A DNA stretch of 64,000 nucleotides. Source: Paracrocinitomix sp040880585. GTDB taxonomy: Bacteria; Bacteroidota; Bacteroidia; Flavobacteriales_D; Crocinitomicaceae. The position numbers and the translations under genes are program-made. Position 1 is the first letter of the stretch. Each line of letters begins with the position of its first letter. A model generated the notes under the pieces. It did not search any database. It was not told the DNA's origin and saw only the letters and a program-made list of their open reading frames with translations. The DNA is taken from NCBI GenBank assembly GCA_040880585.1, contig JBBDID010000054.1:12019-76018 (forward strand), written 5' to 3'. Below are positions 24,865 through 33,109 of this stretch, piece by piece.

Positions 24865-25479
24865 TCAGGTATCAGTTGGTTTCAATAACACTTTAGATTT
24901 CACCGGATCACAAATTGAAATCCAAAACTCTCTTCCCTGACGGGGAGGAATGGAATGATAACAAGGCGCAATATACACTTCATTGAAATAAGTGGAAAAT
25001 CTCTTTTCATACTCCTCTTTGCTCCCTCCAAATGGCGGTCCATCCTCCAATGGGAAATCAAAAAGCAAGCCCACCAGTTTCCCTTTAGGATGCATTATCT
25101 TATGCATCTGCTTGCAATAAGCGTCCCGTTGATCCGGATGCAAAGCACAAAAGAAAGTTTGTTCTATGATTAAATCAAACTTATCTTTTCCCTCCAACTC
25201 AAAAAAATCACCCTGGATCAAATATTCTTTTGGGAAATCCGGACATCTTTTCCTAAACGAATCCAACGCAAGTGCAGAAATATCCACAACATACACCTGT
25301 TCAAAACCTAACTTCATCAAATACTCAGCTTCATAAGCATTACCACAACCGGGAATCAAAATACGCATTGATTTATCGGAAATCTGATCAAAATAAGCTT
25401 TTAAGGGAGGAGAAACTTTCCCTATATCCCACCGCATTTCACGCTTCTCCCATTTTTCATCCCAAAACTCTTTTTCCAT
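24865..25479 (-). CDS. TPMT-family SAM-dependent methyltransferase
   Basis: A 204-residue class I methyltransferase. FWDEKWEKREMRWDIGKVSPPL matches (in part) the TPMT-family start, RILIPGCGNAYEAEYL is the SAM-binding glycine loop, VYVVDISALALDSF the acidic loop, and LIIEQTFFCALHPDQR the family motif. TPMT-like enzymes methylate sulphur, selenium or tellurium compounds or halides; the substrate here is unknown. The first 90 or so bases of the gene and its upstream region are duplicated at 27821-27980 by the neighbouring insertion. Confidence 0.85.
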   Translation of the reverse strand: MEKEFWDEKWEKREMRWDIGKVSPPLKAYFDQISDKSMRILIPGCGNAYEAEYLMKLGFEQVYVVDISALALDSFRKRCPDFPKEYLIQGDFFELEGKDKFDLIIEQTFFCALHPDQRDAYCKQMHKIMHPKGKLVGLLFDFPLEDGPPFGGSKEEYEKRFSTYFNEVYIAPCYHSIPPRQGREFWISICDPVKSKVLLKPTDT

Positions 25480-25550
25480 TGTGCCCAGTTATTGATCCTA
25501 GATATATTGCTAATTTAGTCACACTATTTAAATTATATGAAAACGATCTT
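25391..25550. repeat. Left 160-bp direct repeat flanking the metal island
   Basis: Covers the 5' end of the methyltransferase gene (minus strand), the intergenic region, and ATGAAAACGATCTT, the first bases of the gene that now starts at 27967. The copy at 27821-27980 is nearly identical. Weaker similarity extends left to about 25344. Confidence 0.9.
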
Positions 25551-25551
25551 A

Positions 25552-25646
25552 AGGTTCGCGCTATAATTGGAGATTATTTGAAAGCCGTGAGTGCTTACAA
25601 TAAAGCCCAATATGCTTTGAAAGTAGCGAAGGGAGAGAATTTGTAG
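25552..25646 (+). pseudogene. C-terminal stub of a TolC/CusC-type efflux protein gene
   Basis: Reads IIGDYLKAVSAYNKAQY...KVAKGENL then TAG. The pattern matches the extreme C-terminus of TolC-family outer-membrane efflux proteins. Only about 30 codons remain, joined directly to the left repeat. A second copy lies at 26939-27021. Confidence 0.6.
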
Positions 25647-25688
25647 GCAATGAGAAGCACTATAGGGAATTGAGTGTTTCTCATTTTA

Positions 25689-25712
25689 TTATTTAAGTAT
25701 TTGCTTAAATAA
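25689..25712 (+). promoter_or_regulatory. ArsR/SmtB-type operator
   Basis: TTATTTAAG and CTTAAATAA form a perfect 9-bp inverted repeat around a 6-bp centre (TATTTG). It matches the AT-rich palindromes bound by ArsR/SmtB repressors and covers the -33 box of the arsR promoter, so repressor binding would block RNA polymerase until metal binds. Confidence 0.8.
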
Positions 25713-25730
25713 ACAAATTGACTACCTTTG
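25700..25730 (+). promoter_or_regulatory. Promoter of the arsR-merTP operon
   Basis: TTTG (25700-25703), a 19-nt spacer and TACCTTTG (25723-25730) fit the Bacteroidota consensus exactly. The -7 box ends 5 nt before the arsR ATG. Confidence 0.85.
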
Positions 25731-25735
25731 TGTTT

Positions 25736-26110
25736 ATGGAAAATAACTCTTGTATAAGGCAACAAGCTGATGTTAAACAGATAAACCGTTGCAAAGACCG
25801 GGTTTTAGAACTCAACGACTCGTTTGATTATTTATCGAACGGACTTGAATTGGCAGGAAACAACGTAAGACTGAAAATTCTCTTTCTGCTTTATGAAGAA
25901 AAACGGCTTTGTGTTTGCGACATCAGCGACATTCTTGGAATGACAATTTCGGCAGTTTCTCAGCATTTGCGAAAACTAAAAGACCGAAAACTCATTGAAA
26001 CGGAAAGACAAGCACAAACCATTTTTTACTCGCTGACTAAGGAGTATGAAAAACTGCTCAATCCATTTTTCAAAATACTTGAAGAAAATAAAATTTTAGA
26101 GACTGTATGA
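25736..26110 (+). CDS. ArsR/SmtB-family metal-responsive repressor
   Basis: A 124-residue winged-helix regulator. LKILFLLYEEKRLCVCDISDILGMT contains (in part) the CVCD metal-sensing motif of ArsR/SmtB proteins, and TISAVSQHLRKLKDRKLIE is the recognition-helix region. Additional Cys residues near the N-terminus (CIRQQ, NRCKD) could complete the metal site. The start is ATG 25736, 5 nt after the -7 box; the earlier frame start at 25718 lies inside the promoter. Its stop overlaps merTP (ATGA). It probably represses its own operon through the operator at 25689-25712. Confidence 0.9.
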   Translation: MENNSCIRQQADVKQINRCKDRVLELNDSFDYLSNGLELAGNNVRLKILFLLYEEKRLCVCDISDILGMTISAVSQHLRKLKDRKLIETERQAQTIFYSLTKEYEKLLNPFFKILEENKILETV

Positions 26111-26706
26111 AAAAAGAAAATAAATTGATCGGAGCAGGACTTTTAACGGCTTTTGCAGCTTCACTTTGTTGCATAACACCAGTTTTGGCTCTCGTTGCAG
26201 GAACAAGCGGACTTGCATCAACTTTTTCTTGGCTTGAACCATTCCGACCGTATTTTATCGGCTTGACAATTTTGGTGCTTGGATTTGCTTGGTATCAAAA
26301 GTTGAAACCAAAAAAGCAAATTGACTGCAACTGCGAGACAGAAGAAAAACCAAAATTTATTCAATCAAAAAAGTTTTTAGGTATTATTACTGCATTTGCA
26401 ATCATTATGCTTGCTTTTCCATATTATTCAAGCATTTTCTATCCGAAAACAGAAAAAGAAATTATAGTTGTTGACAAATCCAATGTTCAAAAAGTGGAAT
26501 TTACAATTAGTGGAATGACCTGTGCCAGTTGTGAAGAACACGTAAACCACGAAGTAAATAAATTGACAGGAATAGTCAGCTCAAATGCTTCATACGAAAA
26601 GGGAAACGCTGTTGTAGAGTTTGACAATTCAAAAACGAATATCACCGAAATTGAAAATACCATAAACAGAACAGGATATTCAGTAACAAACAAAAAGGAA
26701 AAATAA
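26107..26706 (+). CDS. merTP: MerTP-type mercuric ion transporter (MerT-MerP fusion)
   Basis: A 199-residue protein. Residues 1-110 contain three membrane helices with an SLCCITP Cys pair in the first, as in MerT, and a cytosolic DCNCE. Residues 130-199 form a heavy-metal-associated MerP domain with GMTCASCEEHV. MerT and MerP normally bind Hg(II) and carry it into the cell for reduction by MerA. The fusion of the two is common in Bacteroidota. No merA is present in the window. It overlaps arsR by 4 nt. Confidence 0.9.
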   Translation: MKKENKLIGAGLLTAFAASLCCITPVLALVAGTSGLASTFSWLEPFRPYFIGLTILVLGFAWYQKLKPKKQIDCNCETEEKPKFIQSKKFLGIITAFAIIMLAFPYYSSIFYPKTEKEIIVVDKSNVQKVEFTISGMTCASCEEHVNHEVNKLTGIVSSNASYEKGNAVVEFDNSKTNITEIENTINRTGYSVTNKKEK

Positions 26707-26707
26707 A

Positions 26708-26914
26708 ATGGAAGTTACGCTACAATCAACAATCACTTGCCCCAACTGCGGACACCAAAAAGAAGAAACAATGCCGACAGACGCTTGCCAGTTCTTTTAT
26801 GAATGTGAAAAGTGCAAGACAGTCTTGAAACCGAAACAGGGCGACTGTTGTGTATACTGCAGTTACGGAAGTGAGAAATGCCCGCCAATTCAGCAAGACA
26901 AAAAATGTTGCTAA
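26708..26914 (+). CDS. GDCCVxC-domain small Cys-rich protein
   Basis: A 68-residue protein with ITCPNCGH, YECEKCKTVLKP and the signature GDCCVYC, ending CPPIQQDKKCC: 11 or so Cys in all. GDCCVxC proteins regularly accompany merTP in Bacteroidota mercury operons and are thought to bind the metal; no mechanism is proven. It starts 1 nt after the merTP stop. A decayed copy of its 5' end is at 27733-27812. Confidence 0.88.
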   Translation: MEVTLQSTITCPNCGHQKEETMPTDACQFFYECEKCKTVLKPKQGDCCVYCSYGSEKCPPIQQDKKCC

Positions 26915-26938
26915 CGAAACCAATCACACTTGCAAGCC

Positions 26939-27021
26939 CAATTGGAGATTATTTGAAAGCCGTGAGTGCTTATAATAAAGCCCAATATAGGTTGAAAGTG
27001 GCGAAGGGAGAGAGTTTGTAA
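26939..27021 (+). pseudogene. Second C-terminal TolC/CusC-type stub
   Basis: Reads IGDYLKAVSAYNKAQYRLKV...GESL then TAA. It differs from the 25552-25646 copy at a few positions only, over about 83 bp. The two stubs bracket the arsR-merTP-GDCCVxC genes. Confidence 0.6.
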
Positions 27022-27049
27022 ATAAGCCTTGGCAATAAAAAAATGAAGT

Positions 27050-27730
27050 ATGAAAAAAATATTCTTAATCGTTTCTGCATCATTCCTAATTGCTGCCTGT
27101 AACGAGAATAAACCGAGCCATCAGGCAAGTAATAATCAAACCAATAAGGATTCTACACAAGAACTTGACCTGACACAATTTGGGATGAGTGAAAATTCAA
27201 ATCCTAAAGGCCTGTCAATTGGAGACAGCGCACCAGTTATTACAATGAAATCATCTGAATCCGAAGATATTTCGCTTGAATCTCTTTATCGTGACCAGCC
27301 TCTTGTAGTTATTTTCTACAGGGGCTATTGGTGTCCGGTTTGCAATAGACATTTATCCGAATTTGCGGAACGTGCTGTAGAGATAGAAAATGCAGGAGCA
27401 AAAATTGTCGCCATTACTCCTGAAAGCTATGAAAATACTGAAAAGACCGTAGATAATACCAGAATTGACTTTACAGTGATCTCAGACGTTGACGGTTCAG
27501 TAATGAGAGCTTTTGGTGTTCAATTTGATGTTACAGATGATTATCATTCAATGATTGAAGAAAAATTTAATGTTTCAATTAGTGAAACCAATGAAAACAA
27601 ACAAGCTACACTGCCTGTTCCGGCAACTTTCATCATAGACACTAATGGAACAATTGTATATAAACAATTCAATCCCGATTATAAACAAAGAGCTTCTGTT
27701 GATGATATTTTAGAGAATTTACCCAAATAA
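27050..27730 (+). CDS. Peroxiredoxin-like thiol-fold lipoprotein
   Basis: A 226-residue protein with lipoprotein signal ending LIAAC (Cys17), then a linker and an AhpC/TSA thioredoxin-fold domain from about residue 60. VIFYRGYWCPVCNRHLSEF carries the CPVC active site of the peroxiredoxin-like family, followed by VPATFIIDTNGTIVYKQF. It may reduce peroxides or thiols in the periplasm. It lies inside the metal island between the second TolC stub and the right repeat, so it belongs to the inserted segment. Confidence 0.85.
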   Translation: MKKIFLIVSASFLIAACNENKPSHQASNNQTNKDSTQELDLTQFGMSENSNPKGLSIGDSAPVITMKSSESEDISLESLYRDQPLVVIFYRGYWCPVCNRHLSEFAERAVEIENAGAKIVAITPESYENTEKTVDNTRIDFTVISDVDGSVMRAFGVQFDVTDDYHSMIEEKFNVSISETNENKQATLPVPATFIIDTNGTIVYKQFNPDYKQRASVDDILENLPK

Positions 27731-27732
27731 CA

Positions 27733-27812
27733 ATGGAAAGTAAATACAATCATAATCAACAATCACCCGTCCAAACTGCGAACACCAAAAAGAAGAAACA
27801 ATACCACAGCTC
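27733..27812 (+). pseudogene. Decayed copy of the 5' end of the GDCCVxC gene
   Basis: The stretch with ATCAACAATCAC, AACTGCG and ACACCAAAAAGAAGAAACAAT matches 26708-26780 with substitutions and small indels that break the frame. It ends where the right flanking repeat begins. Confidence 0.75.
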
Positions 27813-27820
27813 GGAATCAA

Positions 27821-27980
27821 AATAAGCTTTTAAGGGTTTAGAGACCTTCCCTATATCCCACCGCATTTCACGCTTCTCCCATTTTTCATCCCAAAACTCT
27901 TTTTTCATTGTGGTTCAGTTATTGATTATAGATATATTGCTAATTTAGTCACACTATTTAAATTATATGAAAACGATCTT
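27821..27980. repeat. Right 160-bp direct repeat flanking the metal island
   Basis: Copy of 25391-25550, offset by 2429-2430 bp. To its left a further match (TACCACA to ATCAAAATA) continues, with a deletion between two ATCAAAATA words that are both kept in the left copy. The right copy supplies the promoter region and start of the gene at 27967. Confidence 0.9.
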
Positions 27981-28944
27981 TCTCTCCCTCTTTATTACTT
28001 TTTCATCACTCTCCTATTCAGGAGGTTTTCGTTGGCCTAACGTTCCTTATGACCATGCACGCCTTTTCCTCTTCAACATAGACTCGGACAAGCAGAATCG
28101 GCCTGACTTTCACATTTACAGCGACAGCATTTACGCGACCTCTAAATTAGGTACAGGAGAAAAACTGTCAGAAAAATTTCTCGGCAAGATCCACAGTAAA
28201 ATAGCCCGATATGGCGAAGCCATGCAAATGGGACTTTCAAAGTGCTACATCCCCAGGCACGGAATTATTTATTACAATGCAAAAGGACGTCCCCTTGCTT
28301 CCCTTTCCATCTGTTTTGAATGTGGCAAAATCAGTATGTGGAGTGAAAAGAAAATCCCCGACATAAATCATCAATCCAATCATGATTGGGACAAGGTAGA
28401 GCAGCAGTTTGAATCGCTACAAAAAGAATTTAAAAATTACGGCATTGCTGTTTATGAAAAAGAAGAAGCTTATCAAAACTATTGTATGGAAAATGAAGAA
28501 TACACCACTGCAGGCGAAGTATTTATTAAAACGGATAAATTAGATTCCCTTTACTTTAAGCATTACGGAATAGACGAGGTAAAAAGCTGGGTAAAGGGAA
28601 AAAGGTTAACTCTTCGCCTTGACGAAATTACTAAAATCACTGCCGGCGGGGATGAATGGACATACAAAGAATTGAGCAGCAAAGAAAAAAATAGTCTATT
28701 TAGGTTTTCATTTGATGAGGAAGATCCTTTTTTAGTGGAAGCCATTATCAAAGACAATGAAATCATCTTGCCCAATGGAGTCTCTGTGGGGATGTCAGTA
28801 GAAGATGTCATGGCTACATTTCCGGTGTATGACGGACCTGCTTATCCTGAACGCATACAGTTAAAAGATGAAAAACTGGAACTCAATTACTATTTTAAAA
28901 ATCGCACCCTGGTAAAAATCACTGCCGGATTCAGTATTGTCTAA
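27967..28944 (+). CDS. Hypothetical exported protein
   Basis: A 325-residue protein with signal peptide (MKTIFLSLFITFSSLSYSG). The body includes NVPYDHARLFLFNID, FECGKISMWSEKK and a C-terminal region (VSVGMSVEDVMATFPVYD) that looks like a SmpA/BamE-type 'start of a regulated fold' pattern, a weak likeness only. No family recognised. Its stop abuts that of the convergent rlmD with no gap. Its first 14 bases are duplicated at 25537-25550. Confidence 0.7.
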   Translation: MKTIFLSLFITFSSLSYSGGFRWPNVPYDHARLFLFNIDSDKQNRPDFHIYSDSIYATSKLGTGEKLSEKFLGKIHSKIARYGEAMQMGLSKCYIPRHGIIYYNAKGRPLASLSICFECGKISMWSEKKIPDINHQSNHDWDKVEQQFESLQKEFKNYGIAVYEKEEAYQNYCMENEEYTTAGEVFIKTDKLDSLYFKHYGIDEVKSWVKGKRLTLRLDEITKITAGGDEWTYKELSSKEKNSLFRFSFDEEDPFLVEAIIKDNEIILPNGVSVGMSVEDVMATFPVYDGPAYPERIQLKDEKLELNYYFKNRTLVKITAGFSIV

Positions 28945-30429
28945 TTATTTTTTACTGAATAAAGCCACTGCCTCAATGTGTGCCGTGTGTGGAAATTGAT
29001 CCACCAATGACAAGCGCTCCATTTCATAACCTGCCGCAGCCAATTCTTTCGCATCTCTGGCTTGTGTAGAAGGGTTGCAAGAAATATAAACAATTTGCTG
29101 CGCATCCAATGCTATCACTTTTTGAAGTGTCTTAGGCGCAATCCCTGCTCGTGGTGGATCCAGCATCACCGTATGAATTTTTCCACTGTAATGCGGATAT
29201 TCTTTCAAAAATTTACCTACATCAGCGGCGTAAAACTCAATGTTCTTCACCTTATTTCTCGCAGCATTTCTTTTTGCATCTTCAATGGCCTCCTGAACAA
29301 TGTCCACCCCTATCACCTTCACACCTTCAATTTGGTCAGCCATAATCTGGCCTATGGTTCCGGTTCCGCAAAAAAGATCCATCAACAATTGACCCTTTAA
29401 ATCAAAATTTTTCTGCGCATAAGCAATGGCTTTATTGTATAATCGCTCTGCACTTTTTGGGTTGGTTTGAAAAAAGCTTTCCATACTGATCTCAAATTGT
29501 AAGCCCAACAGTTCTTCCAATACTACCGGTTCGCCATACAGCAATTCATTGTTCCCCTTCTCTATCTTTGCCCGGTCTGATACATCATCATTGATCGTAT
29601 GTTGCAGTCCCGCCAATCGATTACCTAAAAGTTGTTGCAGAAATAAAGAAAATGCAGCCCGGTCAAACTGCTTCAACCCTTGTGAAGAGGTCACTAAATT
29701 AATCAGCAGTTGATCTTGATCAAATGACTTTCTAACCACTAAATGACGAAAAAAACCTGTTTTTTGAGGAGGATGCCAGGCCGATAAGTTGGTAGATTCA
29801 AGGTATTCCCTAATCTTTGGTAATAGCGCTTCAAAAGCCTCATCAAAAAGGCCATCCGGTTGATCCAGATTTTCTACCTTCCACCAGGTGCCTCTTGTTT
29901 TAAACCCTAACGCAAAGGCATCATCTACCTCTTCTCCGGTTTCCAAATCTTGCCGGATACAGGAGAAAGAATACTCCATTTTATTGCGGTAGTTAAAATC
30001 AATGGGCGAAGGAATGAACTCATCCATTATTTCAGCAATATTCTGAATGTCCCCAATTCTGCGATACTGTTCTAATGTCGACGCTTCTTTTAAAGCACGC
30101 TGTCGCGCTAGCGGTAAATTGATGTAAGGTGCACCTGAAATGGGTTGATAAGGTGTCTCATAAGCGTCAGGGGCGTCTTCCATCACCTTTAAAAGTTTAC
30201 ATTCTGCATGTTTCTTTCTCTTTTTTGCTATGCGCGCCTGCACCAACTGTCCGGGATAAGTGTTCTCCACAAAAACTGCAAATAACCCCTGTTCGGTTTC
30301 AACTTTCGCTAATCCCTTTCCTCCGAATGCGTAATCGGTGATCCTGATTTCTATAATATCTCCTCTTTTCAAAATTTCAGCTTCTTTTTTTATAATGAGC
30401 TTGCCAAATTTAATCATAAATGCGGGCAT
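28945..30429 (-). CDS. rlmD: 23S rRNA (uracil-5-)-methyltransferase RlmD-type
   Basis: A 494-residue enzyme that makes m5U in 23S rRNA. An N-terminal TRAM domain (RGDIIEIRITDYAFGGKGLA) precedes a class I methyltransferase domain with LMDLFCGTGTIG, the LDPPRAG motif and the catalytic Cys in YISCNPSTQARD. Paralogues RlmCD/RumA share these motifs, so the exact uridine is inferred. Met5 (30417) is an alternative start. Confidence 0.9.
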   Translation of the reverse strand: MPAFMIKFGKLIIKKEAEILKRGDIIEIRITDYAFGGKGLAKVETEQGLFAVFVENTYPGQLVQARIAKKRKKHAECKLLKVMEDAPDAYETPYQPISGAPYINLPLARQRALKEASTLEQYRRIGDIQNIAEIMDEFIPSPIDFNYRNKMEYSFSCIRQDLETGEEVDDAFALGFKTRGTWWKVENLDQPDGLFDEAFEALLPKIREYLESTNLSAWHPPQKTGFFRHLVVRKSFDQDQLLINLVTSSQGLKQFDRAAFSLFLQQLLGNRLAGLQHTINDDVSDRAKIEKGNNELLYGEPVVLEELLGLQFEISMESFFQTNPKSAERLYNKAIAYAQKNFDLKGQLLMDLFCGTGTIGQIMADQIEGVKVIGVDIVQEAIEDAKRNAARNKVKNIEFYAADVGKFLKEYPHYSGKIHTVMLDPPRAGIAPKTLQKVIALDAQQIVYISCNPSTQARDAKELAAAGYEMERLSLVDQFPHTAHIEAVALFSKK

Positions 30430-30448
30430 CTCTCAAGAGATTAATCAT

Positions 30449-30456
30449 TAGCTTTG
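30449..30456 (+). promoter_or_regulatory. -7 promoter element abutting the CocE-like gene
   Basis: TAGCTTTG matches TAnnTTTG and ends 6 nt before the ATG at 30463. Confidence 0.5.
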
Positions 30457-30462
30457 CTGATC

Positions 30463-32352
30463 ATGAAATTACACCTTAAACTGCCCCATATCATCTTCTT
30501 AAGTCTGTTGATCTTTTTTATAGGATCCTGTAAAAATGAGCCGGAAAATAAAACGAATTCCTTTACTGAAAAGGATTACAACAAAGAAGAGGTGTATATA
30601 GAGATGCGGGATGGCATAAAGTTATTCACCGCTATTTACTCGCCAAAAGATACCACACAAACGTATCCGGTACTCATCAAACGAACTCCCTACAGTTGTT
30701 CTCCCTATGGTGAGGATACGATTCCTGCTCACCTCAGCCATAATTCAGGTCTGGTAGCTTCAGGCTACATCTTTGTTTTTCAAGACTTACGTGGGCGCTG
30801 GATGAGTGAAGGAGAATTTGAAAATGTAAAACCTCCCTACTCCTTTTGGGATACAACAAAAACAGATGAGATCACTGATACCCGCGATACTTACGACTGG
30901 TTAGTTAAAAATCTGGATCATTTTAACGGAAATATAGGACAGTATGGCAATTCATACCTCGGTTGGACTTCTCTGATTGCTGCCCGTACCAATCACCCCA
31001 ACCTAAAAGCAGTGATGCCTATGGCTCCTGTTACCAATTTTTATTTTGAAGATTTTAACCGTTACGGATTGTTCGCTATGAACTATATTCCGGTACTGAA
31101 TGCTTTTGGCACCCAAAAATCCGAACCCACTTCTGAAAAGTGGTACGATACGAAAGATTCTATCTTTTATACTGATATTGAGGAGGAAGTGGGTGTCCCT
31201 TATTACGAATTTTTTCAGGAACGCCTGGCACTCACAAATTTTGAAGACATCTTAGCCGATAACTTTTTCTGGGAAAATATCAAAGCGCATCCTGATTACG
31301 ACACTTTTCAGTACAACAGAAACTGGATCAACCATATTGACACAGTTATGCGTGCTCAGATCATGATTGTCGGTGGATGGAATGACGAACAAAACCTTTA
31401 CGGTATTCTCAACTCCTATAAAACCATAAAAGATAAGAATCCATCTGCGCAACTGGTTGTAGGTCCCTGGTCTCACGGGCACAATAAGCGATTGGACTCT
31501 GCTTATTATATGGGCAATATTTTTTATGGATACAACATCTCTAAAGATTTTCAGGAAAACATTGAATTTCATTATTTTGAACACCACCTGAAAGGAAAAG
31601 GTCAGGCGCCGGATTTCAAGGTCAGAATGTATGATACCGGTAATCGGGAATGGAAAGAATTTGCTGACTTTCCGCAAGGAGAAAGGGAAGAAATTTACTA
31701 TTTAGCCCAGGACGGTTCCTTAAAACAGGAAAAAGATCATCAGGATGGATGGCGGGCATTCAAATCAGATCCCTTGCAGCCGGTTCCTTATCTGGAATCT
31801 AATGAATTTGCCAGAATGGCTCCAAAATCCTACATGACAGCCGATCAACGATTTCTTTCAGAGCGAGAAGATGTACTTTCTTATCAATCCGCCCCTCTTT
31901 CTGCTGATCTTACAGTGCTGGGAGAAATTAAAGCAATCATTCATTTTGCTACCAGCCTTCAGGATGCCGATCTCTATGTGAAAATCATTGATGTTTACCC
32001 CAAAAATAGAAGTAAGAAAGATACAGATATAGAAGATGTTAACTATCAGGGATACCAACAATTGGTTCGCTTGGGCTATATCAGGGGAAGATACCGTGAA
32101 ACATTTGAAACCGCCTCTCCTTTAACCCCTGGTGAAAAAACAGAAATAGAAGTTCCTTTACTGGAGGTGTTTCACACTTTTAAAAAAGATCACTGCATCA
32201 TGATACAAGTACAAAGCAGTATGTTTCCGTTGTTTGACGTCAACCCTCAACAGTATGTAAAAGACTTGTACAAAGCCAAAAAGACGGATTTCAAAACTGC
32301 TGTTCACAAGGTATTTAACACCAGTAAAATCATCCTTCCGGTGCAACAATAA
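30463..32352 (+). CDS. CocE/NonD-family hydrolase, lipoprotein
   Basis: A 629-residue predicted lipoprotein (signal ending FIGSC). The X-Pro dipeptidyl-peptidase/CocE alpha/beta-hydrolase domain has VFQDLRGRWMSEGEF, the nucleophile motif GQYGNSYLG (Ser in NSY), the acid in VGGWNDEQ and the base in GPWSHGHNK. A C-terminal jelly-roll domain (from about residue 450) completes the CocE architecture. Family members cleave acyl esters or peptides; the substrate here is unknown. The ATG at 30463 is chosen over the TTG at 30454 because it follows the -7 box. Confidence 0.88.
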   Translation: MKLHLKLPHIIFLSLLIFFIGSCKNEPENKTNSFTEKDYNKEEVYIEMRDGIKLFTAIYSPKDTTQTYPVLIKRTPYSCSPYGEDTIPAHLSHNSGLVASGYIFVFQDLRGRWMSEGEFENVKPPYSFWDTTKTDEITDTRDTYDWLVKNLDHFNGNIGQYGNSYLGWTSLIAARTNHPNLKAVMPMAPVTNFYFEDFNRYGLFAMNYIPVLNAFGTQKSEPTSEKWYDTKDSIFYTDIEEEVGVPYYEFFQERLALTNFEDILADNFFWENIKAHPDYDTFQYNRNWINHIDTVMRAQIMIVGGWNDEQNLYGILNSYKTIKDKNPSAQLVVGPWSHGHNKRLDSAYYMGNIFYGYNISKDFQENIEFHYFEHHLKGKGQAPDFKVRMYDTGNREWKEFADFPQGEREEIYYLAQDGSLKQEKDHQDGWRAFKSDPLQPVPYLESNEFARMAPKSYMTADQRFLSEREDVLSYQSAPLSADLTVLGEIKAIIHFATSLQDADLYVKIIDVYPKNRSKKDTDIEDVNYQGYQQLVRLGYIRGRYRETFETASPLTPGEKTEIEVPLLEVFHTFKKDHCIMIQVQSSMFPLFDVNPQQYVKDLYKAKKTDFKTAVHKVFNTSKIILPVQQ

Positions 32353-32392
32353 GGAGAATAAAATCTTTTTATCCGAAATTGATGACGAGCTT

Positions 32393-33109
32393 TTAAAGAC
32401 TGAACATATCTTTAAACTTGATGGTTTGTCTTCTTGATATCTCCACCTTGGTTCCACAACTTAGCTCTATTTGTAAGCCGCCGTTGAACCAGCTTTCTAC
32501 ATTTACAATATGATTGAGATTGATCAGGTATTTTCGATTGGCCCTAAAAAATACTTTTTCATCCATGCGCGCTTCCAAACTATTGAGTGATCGTAAAATA
32601 AGCGGACGAAATTTATCAAACTTAACTTTTACATAGTTCCCTTCAGATTCAAAATAACGAATATCATCTACCTGAATAAACCAAACTTTATCACCATCCT
32701 TGATCAACACTTTATCACCTGTGCTGAGCGTATTTGAATTTTCAACACTGGCCGGAACTTTATTTTCTTCTGTGAGACGGGCATGCACTTCTGCCAGTCG
32801 CTCAGGGTCAATGGGCTTCATCAGGTAATCGTATGCGTGAAGCTCAAATGCCTTAATCGCATACTCATCATAAGCCGTAATAAACACCGTTCTGGGCGGA
32901 TTTATCATTTTCTCAAGCAACTGTAAACCGGTTTCTCCGGGCATTTGAATGTCCATAAAAACCAAATCCGGAGATGCTTTTTCAATGGCTTCTTTAGCTT
33001 CAATTGTGTTTTTGTATTCTCCAATTATTTCAATATCGGGATACTCTTTTAATAAGCTTTTCAATTCTTCACGAGCCAATCGCTCATCATCAACAATGAT
33101 TGTTCTCAT
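32393..33109 (-). CDS. LytTR-type response regulator
   Basis: A 238-residue two-domain regulator. The receiver domain has phospho-acceptor Asp in DLVFMDIQMPG and KPIDPERLAE; the C-terminal LytTR DNA-binding domain contains VDDIRYFESEGNYVKV and FFRANRKYLINLNHI. It overlaps the cognate kinase gene by 4 nt. Such LytS/LytR pairs are frequent in Bacteroidota; the target genes are unknown. Confidence 0.92.
   Translation of the reverse strand: MRTIIVDDERLAREELKSLLKEYPDIEIIGEYKNTIEAKEAIEKASPDLVFMDIQMPGETGLQLLEKMINPPRTVFITAYDEYAIKAFELHAYDYLMKPIDPERLAEVHARLTEENKVPASVENSNTLSTGDKVLIKDGDKVWFIQVDDIRYFESEGNYVKVKFDKFRPLILRSLNSLEARMDEKVFFRANRKYLINLNHIVNVESWFNGGLQIELSCGTKVEISRRQTIKFKDMFSL

Noticed and set aside
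25272..25646. A 124-codon plus-strand ORF ending IIGDYLKAVSAYNKAQY
   Set aside because: Its first half is antisense to the methyltransferase gene and its end is the TolC-like stub; the fusion is created by the repeat junction.
25344..27980. Classical transposon carrying mercury resistance
   Set aside because: No transposase, resolvase or terminal inverted repeats were seen; the flanks are copies of local chromosomal sequence.
29062..29400. Plus-strand ORF inside rlmD
   Set aside because: It lies in a shadow frame of a well-conserved gene and has no promoter or domain.
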